Source of the DNA: Ruminococcus sp. CAG:563
GTDB taxonomy: Bacteria > Bacillota > Clostridia > Oscillospirales > Acutalibacteraceae
Direction: 5' to 3'
Length of the DNA stretch: 63,321 bases
Assembly (NCBI GenBank): GCA_000434915.1
Contig: FR882086.1
Coordinates: 30,822 to 94,142 of the forward strand
Shown piece after piece: positions 58,458 through 63,321 of this stretch; the first letter of the stretch is position 1; the number at the start of each line of letters is the position of its first letter. The notes beneath the pieces are model-generated. The model made no database searches, was not told where the DNA came from, and saw nothing but the letters and a program-made list of their open reading frames with translations. The position numbers and the translations under genes are program-made.

Positions 58458-60866
58458 TTATTTAACAACTATGTTTACAAGTCTGCCTTTGACATAAAGC
58501 TCCTTGACAACGTTCTTGCCCTCGATTGCCGCAGCGATTGCCGGATCCTTCTTGGCAAGCTCGATTGCCTCGGCCGCCTCGATCTCTGCCGGAATCATGA
58601 GCTTTGCACGAACCTTGCCGTTGATCTGTGCAACGATTTCAATTTCATCGTCAACACACTTTGCCTCGTCATAATCAACCCAGTGGCCGTTAGCCAGCAT
58701 TCCGCCGTAGTTCTGTGTCGCCCAAATTTCCTCCGTAACATGAGGAGCAAACGGATTGAGAAGCGTTACAAACGTTTTCAGCTCGGCATTGTTGATTGAG
58801 CCTTTATTATAGATATCATTGAGCAATGTCATAAGTGCGGCGATCGCCGTATTAAACTTCATGCCCTCGATATCCTCGGAAACCTTCTTGATAGTCTTAT
58901 GGAAAGCCGATTCAAGCTCCTTTGAATACTCGTCACCCTCTGTGAGGATATCCCGAAGTGCCCATACTCTGTCAATGAATCTCTTGCAGCCTTTAACCGA
59001 TGACTTTGACCACGGAGCGGCTTTCTCATAGTCGCCCATGAAAAGAACATAGGTACGAAGAACGTCTGCGCCGTACTCATCAACAACATCGTTCGGGTCA
59101 ACTACGTTACCCTTGGACTTGCTCATCTTGTCGCCGTCGGGTCCGAGAATAAGACCCTGAGCGGTACGCTTTGCATACGGCTCATCATACGGAACCTCGC
59201 CGATATCATAGAGGAACTTGTGCCAGAAGCGTGAATAAATCATATGACGTGTAACATGCTCCATTCCGCCGTTATACCAGTCAACCTCGCCCCAATACTT
59301 GAGCTTATCCTTGTCGGCAAAAGCCTTGTCGTTGTGGGGATCAATGTATCTCAGGAAATACCATGAAGATCCTGCCCACTGAGGCATTGTGTCGGTCTCA
59401 CGCTTTGCATCTGCACCGCACTTCGGGCACTTGCAATTAACAAATGACTTTATCTTTGCAAGCGGGCTTTCACCGTCCGAACCAGGCTCGAAGTTTTCAA
59501 CCTTCGGCAGCTTGAGCGGAAGCTCATCATACGGAACGGGAACCATGCCGCAATGCGGACAGTAAACGATCGGAATCGGCTCGCCCCAATAACGCTGACG
59601 GTTGAATGCCCAGTCCTTCATCTTGTACTGAACACCCTTTTCGCCGATACCATTTTCGCTGAGATAATCGGCCATCTTCTCAATGGCTTCTTTTTTATTC
59701 TTAATTCCGTCGAGGAAGCCCGAGTTCACGCACTCACCTTCGCCGGTATACGCTTCTTTTGAAATATCTCCGCCCTTGATAACCTCGATGATATCAATGC
59801 CGAACTTCTTGGCAAACTCATAGTCACGGGTATCATGAGCCGGAACAGCCATGATTGCGCCTGTACCGTAGCCCATCATAACATAGTCGGAAATATAAAT
59901 CGGAATTTCCTTTCCGTTCACGGGGTTGATTCCCGAAAGGCCGTCTATCTTAACACCTGTCTTGTCCTTGACAAGCTGTGTTCTCTCAAACTCGGTCTTT
60001 TTGGCGCATTCTTTTCTGTATTCCGTAATCGCATCCATATTTGCAATGCGATCCGCATACTTGTCAATCATCGGATGCTCGGGAGCCATAACCATGAATG
60101 TAACGCCGAAAAGAGTATCGGGACGAGTAGTATAAATCTTGAGCTTCTCGTTATCCGAACCTTTAACGTCGAAATCAACGAAAGCACCCGTCGACTTGCC
60201 TATCCAGTTTCTCTGCTGAAGCTTTATGTTCGGGAGATAGTCAACCTCATCAAGTCCTTCAAGGAGCTTGTCGGCATACTTTGTTATACGAAGATACCAA
60301 ACATCCTTTGACTTCTGAACAATGTCGCTGTGACAAATATCGCACTTTCCGCCCTGCGAATCCTCGTTTGAAAGAACAACCTTACAGGAGGGGCAGTAGT
60401 TAACAAGTGTCTTGTCTCTGAAAGCGAGACCGTGCTCAAACATCTTGAGGAAAATCCACTGGGTCCACTTGTAATAGTCCTCCTGAGTGGTGTCGATTAC
60501 ACGAGTCCAGTCAAAGGAGAAGCCTACCTTTTTAAGCTGGCTTGAAAATCTTTCAATATTCATATCCGTAACCTTACGGGGATGAATACCTGTTTTTATA
60601 GCATAGTTTTCGGTCGGGAGTCCGTATGCATCGAATCCGATCGGGAACAGAACGTTATAGCCCTGCATTCTTCTTTTTCTCGAAACGACCTCAAGGCCCG
60701 AATAAGCCTTAATGTGTCCGACGTGCATACCCGCTCCGCTGGGATAAGGGAACTCAACAAGGCCGTAGAACTTCGGCTTCTCCGAAAAGTCCACCGCATG
60801 GAAAACGCCCGTTTCCTCCCATTTATCCTGCCACTTTTTTTCTACCGATTTAAAATCATAACCCAT
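58458..60866 (-). CDS. leuS: Leucyl-tRNA synthetase
   Basis: An 802-residue class I synthetase. HIGH-type site as GMHVGHIKAYSG (about 45-56), the editing domain with TTRPDTLFGVTFMVMAPEHP (about 245-265), zinc-ribbon CNCPKCGA-type Cys (about 490) and KMSKSKGNVVDP (about 580). The ATG at 60866 has a GGAGG site. It is downstream of yqeK-rsfS, split from them by the palindromic element at 60898-61180. No T-box is seen before it. Confidence 0.97.
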   Translation of the reverse strand: MGYDFKSVEKKWQDKWEETGVFHAVDFSEKPKFYGLVEFPYPSGAGMHVGHIKAYSGLEVVSRKRRMQGYNVLFPIGFDAYGLPTENYAIKTGIHPRKVTDMNIERFSSQLKKVGFSFDWTRVIDTTQEDYYKWTQWIFLKMFEHGLAFRDKTLVNYCPSCKVVLSNEDSQGGKCDICHSDIVQKSKDVWYLRITKYADKLLEGLDEVDYLPNIKLQQRNWIGKSTGAFVDFDVKGSDNEKLKIYTTRPDTLFGVTFMVMAPEHPMIDKYADRIANMDAITEYRKECAKKTEFERTQLVKDKTGVKIDGLSGINPVNGKEIPIYISDYVMMGYGTGAIMAVPAHDTRDYEFAKKFGIDIIEVIKGGDISKEAYTGEGECVNSGFLDGIKNKKEAIEKMADYLSENGIGEKGVQYKMKDWAFNRQRYWGEPIPIVYCPHCGMVPVPYDELPLKLPKVENFEPGSDGESPLAKIKSFVNCKCPKCGADAKRETDTMPQWAGSSWYFLRYIDPHNDKAFADKDKLKYWGEVDWYNGGMEHVTRHMIYSRFWHKFLYDIGEVPYDEPYAKRTAQGLILGPDGDKMSKSKGNVVDPNDVVDEYGADVLRTYVLFMGDYEKAAPWSKSSVKGCKRFIDRVWALRDILTEGDEYSKELESAFHKTIKKVSEDIEGMKFNTAIAALMTLLNDIYNKGSINNAELKTFVTLLNPFAPHVTEEIWATQNYGGMLANGHWVDYDEAKCVDDEIEIVAQINGKVRAKLMIPAEIEAAEAIELAKKDPAIAAAIEGKNVVKELYVKGRLVNIVVK

Positions 60867-60897
60867 TTCAATAATCCTCCGATGTGTATTGCGATTT

Positions 60898-61180
60898 AGG
60901 TGCATAGGTTGCGTGCAAGCTTATGCCGAAACAATGCAGACTTTATGCTAAGCCTCCCCTTGTTGCAAGGTAATGTCATTAACTTAAAGGCTTTTTGTAA
61001 AAACTCTTAGGTCGATGTGGGCATCGACCCCCTACGATAAATTGAGAATAAAGAACAAAATGCATAACATGATGATCATATCATGCCGCCAAAGCCGGCT
61101 GTTGTTATCATAGTGCGAAACACATATTTTCTTTAGTTAATGACATTGCCTACAGAGGTTCCACGATAAGCACCTATGCA
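60898..61180. repeat. Palindromic interspersed element (MITE-like)
   Basis: The 324-base rsfS-leuS gap has no gene but strong inverted symmetry. AATGTCATTAACTTAAAG (60972-60989) is mirrored by CTTTAGTTAATGACATT (61131-61147), and an outer TGCATAGGT (60901-60909) by ACCTATGCA (61172-61180). Inside are an 8-bp GGTCGATG/CATCGACC hairpin (61010-61029), followed by CCCCTACG, and a GCCGCCAAAGCCGGC-like GC-rich patch (61085-61099). It looks like a short non-autonomous element that entered the operon; no flanking duplication was proved. Confidence 0.55.
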
Positions 61181-61190
61181 AAATAAATAT

Positions 61191-61547
61191 TCAGTCCTCG
61201 GTCAGAACGTCGGAAAGGTTGATCCTTGCCGCATCGTTCCAAAGACGCTCGATGTTGTAATACTGTCTGCTTTCCGGCTGGAAAACATGAACAAGAACAT
61301 CGTTATAATCAAGCAGTATCCAACCCGTTGCTCTGCCCTCAATGTGGTCAACCTCGACTCCGAGCTTCTTCATCTCATCATCAACCTCATCGGCAAGCGC
61401 ACGGACATGAGTGTTTGATGTACCGCTTGCAATGATGAAATAGTCTGACATTACCGTCAGCTCTTTTGTCTCAATTCCGATGATGTCTATTGCCTTTTTC
61501 TTATCGAGAATCTTGGCAATGTTTTTTGCTTTTTCAAGTGATGTCAT
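61191..61547 (-). CDS. rsfS: Ribosomal silencing factor RsfS
   Basis: A 118-residue protein that binds L14 and blocks subunit joining during starvation. The motif KKAIDIIGIETKELTVMSDYFIIASG (about 12-37, read in part), HIEGRATGWILLDYNDVLVHVF are diagnostic. It overlaps yqeK by 4 bases, the usual neighbour pair in Firmicutes. Confidence 0.95.
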   Translation of the reverse strand: MTSLEKAKNIAKILDKKKAIDIIGIETKELTVMSDYFIIASGTSNTHVRALADEVDDEMKKLGVEVDHIEGRATGWILLDYNDVLVHVFQPESRQYYNIERLWNDAARINLSDVLTED

Positions 61548-62134
61548 AAACTGTTTCCTCCCTGCTTTTTAATAATAACTTCATTGTAAAGATCAATGCT
61601 GTCCGGATGAATAACCTGACCCTTTGAAACAAGGTCGGGAATTCCGAAAACCAGCGCATATTCAATCGCCGAATCCATGTCCTTCTCGCAAAGCCTTCGC
61701 ATATCCTCAACGCCGTTATAATTTCTCTCTGCGGAAATATAGTCGGCAAGATAAACAATTTTTTCAAGCAGGCTCATTCCCGCTCTGCCCGTTGTGTGGT
61801 ATCTGACCGCTCTGATTATTTCACGGTCGTCGATACCCATGACGAACTTTATGTAAGCCGCACCTGCCATAGCGTGCCACAGCTTTTTGTTAGCCCTCTC
61901 AACAGGCATAAGCTCAATGCCTGCCTCACTCAATACCCCTAACTGTTCTTCCTCGGAAGCATTTTTCATCACGTCATGCAGAAGTCCTGCCGTGTACGCC
62001 TTATCCGCATCGCCGCCGTATCTTATCGCAAGCTCTTTTGCACTGTCGGCAACATTTAGGCTGTGGTTAAATCTGTAATCATCAAGCCGAGACCTAATAA
62101 GCGTGATGATTTTTTCATCTGTCCATGTGCTCAA
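61544..62134 (-). CDS. yqeK: YqeK-type HD-domain hydrolase (probable Ap4A hydrolase)
   Basis: A 196-residue HD-domain protein; relatives split diadenosine tetraphosphate symmetrically. The metal ligands are in NHSLNVADSAKEL (H) and GLLHDVMKNA (HD), with WHAMAGAAYIK and AVRYHTTGRAGMS providing the further His. I favour a TTG start at 62134, since it lies 6 bases after a perfect AAAGGAGA site; a longer GTG form is possible. Coupled to rsfS. Confidence 0.88.
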   Translation of the reverse strand: MSTWTDEKIITLIRSRLDDYRFNHSLNVADSAKELAIRYGGDADKAYTAGLLHDVMKNASEEEQLGVLSEAGIELMPVERANKKLWHAMAGAAYIKFVMGIDDREIIRAVRYHTTGRAGMSLLEKIVYLADYISAERNYNGVEDMRRLCEKDMDSAIEYALVFGIPDLVSKGQVIHPDSIDLYNEVIIKKQGGNSL

Positions 62135-62154
62135 AGGGATATCTCCTTTATTAT

Positions 62155-62189
62155 GGCAATGCCGCACAATTCAGGTGTGCGGTGTTGCC
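62155..62189. repeat. Intergenic hairpin between the ABC permease gene and yqeK
   Basis: GGCAA plus CCGCAC stems (62155-62167) pair with GTGCGG and TTGCC (62177-62189). There is no T-run on the minus strand, so it may be a weak terminator or a stability element. Confidence 0.5.
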
Positions 62190-62195
62190 TTAAAA

Positions 62196-63020
62196 TTATC
62201 TGATGTTTACCTTTTTGTTCATTACATAGAAGGTTGCGTAGTAAAGACCTACGCCAAAGATAAGATAAGTTATAACCGAAACAAGGTCCGTGAAGCTTGC
62301 ACCCGATGCAAGCTGATCATAGCTTGTAATAACAGAAAGCTTGTTGCCTACCGTTGCGATACCAAAAACAATATTGTCGGCAATAACACCGGAAATTCTT
62401 TCAACAATGAAAAGCACCGCAATCGTGAAAATAATTGTCCAAAGAAGATATTTCTTCTGGAAATGACGAGTATTTGCAAGCGAAATTGCAAAATACATTT
62501 CAATGGTGATAACTGCAAAACGCAGGAAATACGAAACCATCGAAATAACGATTGATGTGATAATCGTTGAAACCGACTTGCCCTCAAGGAACATCGGCAA
62601 AAGGGATTCGAGCGTCGAATACGTTTCTTCGCCGATAACGTCCTCTTTAACAACGAAGAATGTGATAACTGCCGTACCCATAAGACAAGCAAAAGCTGCA
62701 ACAAACCATACTGTCGACGTAATGATCTTTGAGATAAGGAGCGTCGAGCCTTTTACCGGAAGAGTAAAGCTCAAATAGCCCTGGTCGCCGTAAAGCGACT
62801 TTTGGAAATTCGTTATCATAACGACAGCTGTGAGAATAAAGCTGCATGATGAAATGAGGAGAAGCACCATGATGCCGAGCATCTGGCCGGTTGAAGCGGT
62901 ATCCTTAGCGATGTAATAGGAACCGAGAACATAGACCATGATTACGGCAACAACCGCATAAAGTGCGCCCATGATTCTGCCCGTGGCAATGAATTCATTC
63001 TTTAAAAGCTTACCCAACAT
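62196..63020 (-). CDS. ABC transporter permease
   Basis: A 274-residue membrane protein with six predicted segments, of the ABC-2 type often seen with a stand-alone ATPase. The start overlaps the ATPase gene by 11 bases, and a GGAGGTG-like site lies upstream. The long extracellular loops contain no known binding fold. It probably exports a peptide, antibiotic or lipid; substrate unknown. Confidence 0.8.
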   Translation of the reverse strand: MLGKLLKNEFIATGRIMGALYAVVAVIMVYVLGSYYIAKDTASTGQMLGIMVLLLISSCSFILTAVVMITNFQKSLYGDQGYLSFTLPVKGSTLLISKIITSTVWFVAAFACLMGTAVITFFVVKEDVIGEETYSTLESLLPMFLEGKSVSTIITSIVISMVSYFLRFAVITIEMYFAISLANTRHFQKKYLLWTIIFTIAVLFIVERISGVIADNIVFGIATVGNKLSVITSYDQLASGASFTDLVSVITYLIFGVGLYYATFYVMNKKVNIR

Positions 63021-63321
63021 GGCTGAACACCTCCCTGAACAAATCCTCAACCGTCTTGCCGTCGGCCGTTATCTTTGATACATCCGTATTGACAAGAAGC
63101 TTGCCGTCCTTGACCATGAGCACCCGGTCAAGCACCTTTTCAATATCATAAATAAGGTGAGTCGAAAGCAAAATCGTCGAATTTTCGGCGTGATTTTTCA
63201 TGATCGTGTCAAGAATAAATTCTCTTGAAACAAGGTCAACACCGCCAAGCGGCTCGTCAAGAATATAAAGATCCGCCTTTCGGCTCATTACAAGGAGAAG
63301 CTGGAGCTTTTCCTGCTGACC
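63010..63321 (-). CDS. ABC transporter ATP-binding protein (partial, C-terminal part)
   Basis: The 3' 103 codons of an ABC ATPase whose start is beyond the window. The signature region ends as GQQEKLQLLLVMSRKADL, followed by Walker B LYILDEPLGGVD and the H-loop LLSTHLIYDIE. Partner of the permease downstream, with an 11-base overlap. Confidence 0.9.
   Translation of the reverse strand, partial: GQQEKLQLLLVMSRKADLYILDEPLGGVDLVSREFILDTIMKNHAENSTILLSTHLIYDIEKVLDRVLMVKDGKLLVNTDVSKITADGKTVEDLFREVFSHVG

Noticed and set aside
60867..61190. A T-box leader before leuS
   Set aside because: No GGTGGNACCGCG-type T-box sequence, specifier loop or terminator; the symmetry fits an interspersed element better.

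Overview
The window looks like chromosomal DNA of a low-to-moderate GC, endospore-forming Firmicute, most likely a Clostridia member of the gut Oscillospirales/Ruminococcaceae type. Supporting signs are a full spoIIE, PyrR-type pyrimidine control, consensus sigma-A promoters (TTGACA-17-TATAAT), GGAGG ribosome binding sites, a zinc-type S14 and a complete S10-spc-alpha ribosomal cluster. The organism call is inference. No phage, integrase, transposase or CRISPR array is visible.

Layout. 1-3300: pyrR-uraA behind an attenuator leader, then a DEDDh exonuclease. 3378-7572: tRNA-Val(GAC), a GT32 glycosyltransferase, a secreted Big-domain protein, a nitroreductase and a secreted metallophosphoesterase, several with clear promoters and terminators. 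7582-28831: one uninterrupted minus-strand cluster of about 21 kb. 28933-33626: a Gfo/Idh/MocA oxidoreductase, a degenerate P1B-ATPase-like protein and rlmB. 33825-40606: spoIIE, an Mrp ATPase with a C_GCAxxG_C_C protein, and purB-gtrA-GT2. 40637-42432: a tyrosine-rich leader peptide with overlapping antiterminator and terminator hairpins ahead of a sodium:solute symporter. 42596-58137: rplQ back to rpsJ (S10-spc-alpha, 31 genes, with secY, adk, map, infA, rpmJ and rpoA) and its long leader. 58417-63321: leuS, a palindromic interspersed element, rsfS, yqeK and an ABC exporter cut by the window end.

The candidate new system is the 21 kb minus-strand cluster. Read in transcription order it encodes a degenerate EAL protein, a membrane protein with about 18 copies of a [VI]TRY[SN]D hexapeptide, a probable major subunit with a SipW-type (AWF) signal, an ER-type signal peptidase, a membrane-anchored McrB-like AAA+ protein, a DUF2357-like protein with a long charged coiled coil (frame broken inside its repeats), a 2386-residue GLUG/beta-helix-like secreted protein, four more AWF-signal proteins interleaved with three more signal peptidases, and two related membrane-anchored beta-domain proteins. 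The C-terminal domain of the hexapeptide-repeat protein matches the C-terminus of the probable major subunit. I infer a dedicated machine for making a TasA/camelysin-like surface fibre or matrix, in which an McrB/DUF2357-like pair has been redirected from nucleic-acid defence to a membrane role. No such locus is known to me; this rests on reading alone.

The second notable item is the putative tyrosine-sensing, ribosome-mediated attenuator before the symporter, a mechanism that is uncommon in Firmicutes, where T-boxes usually do this job.
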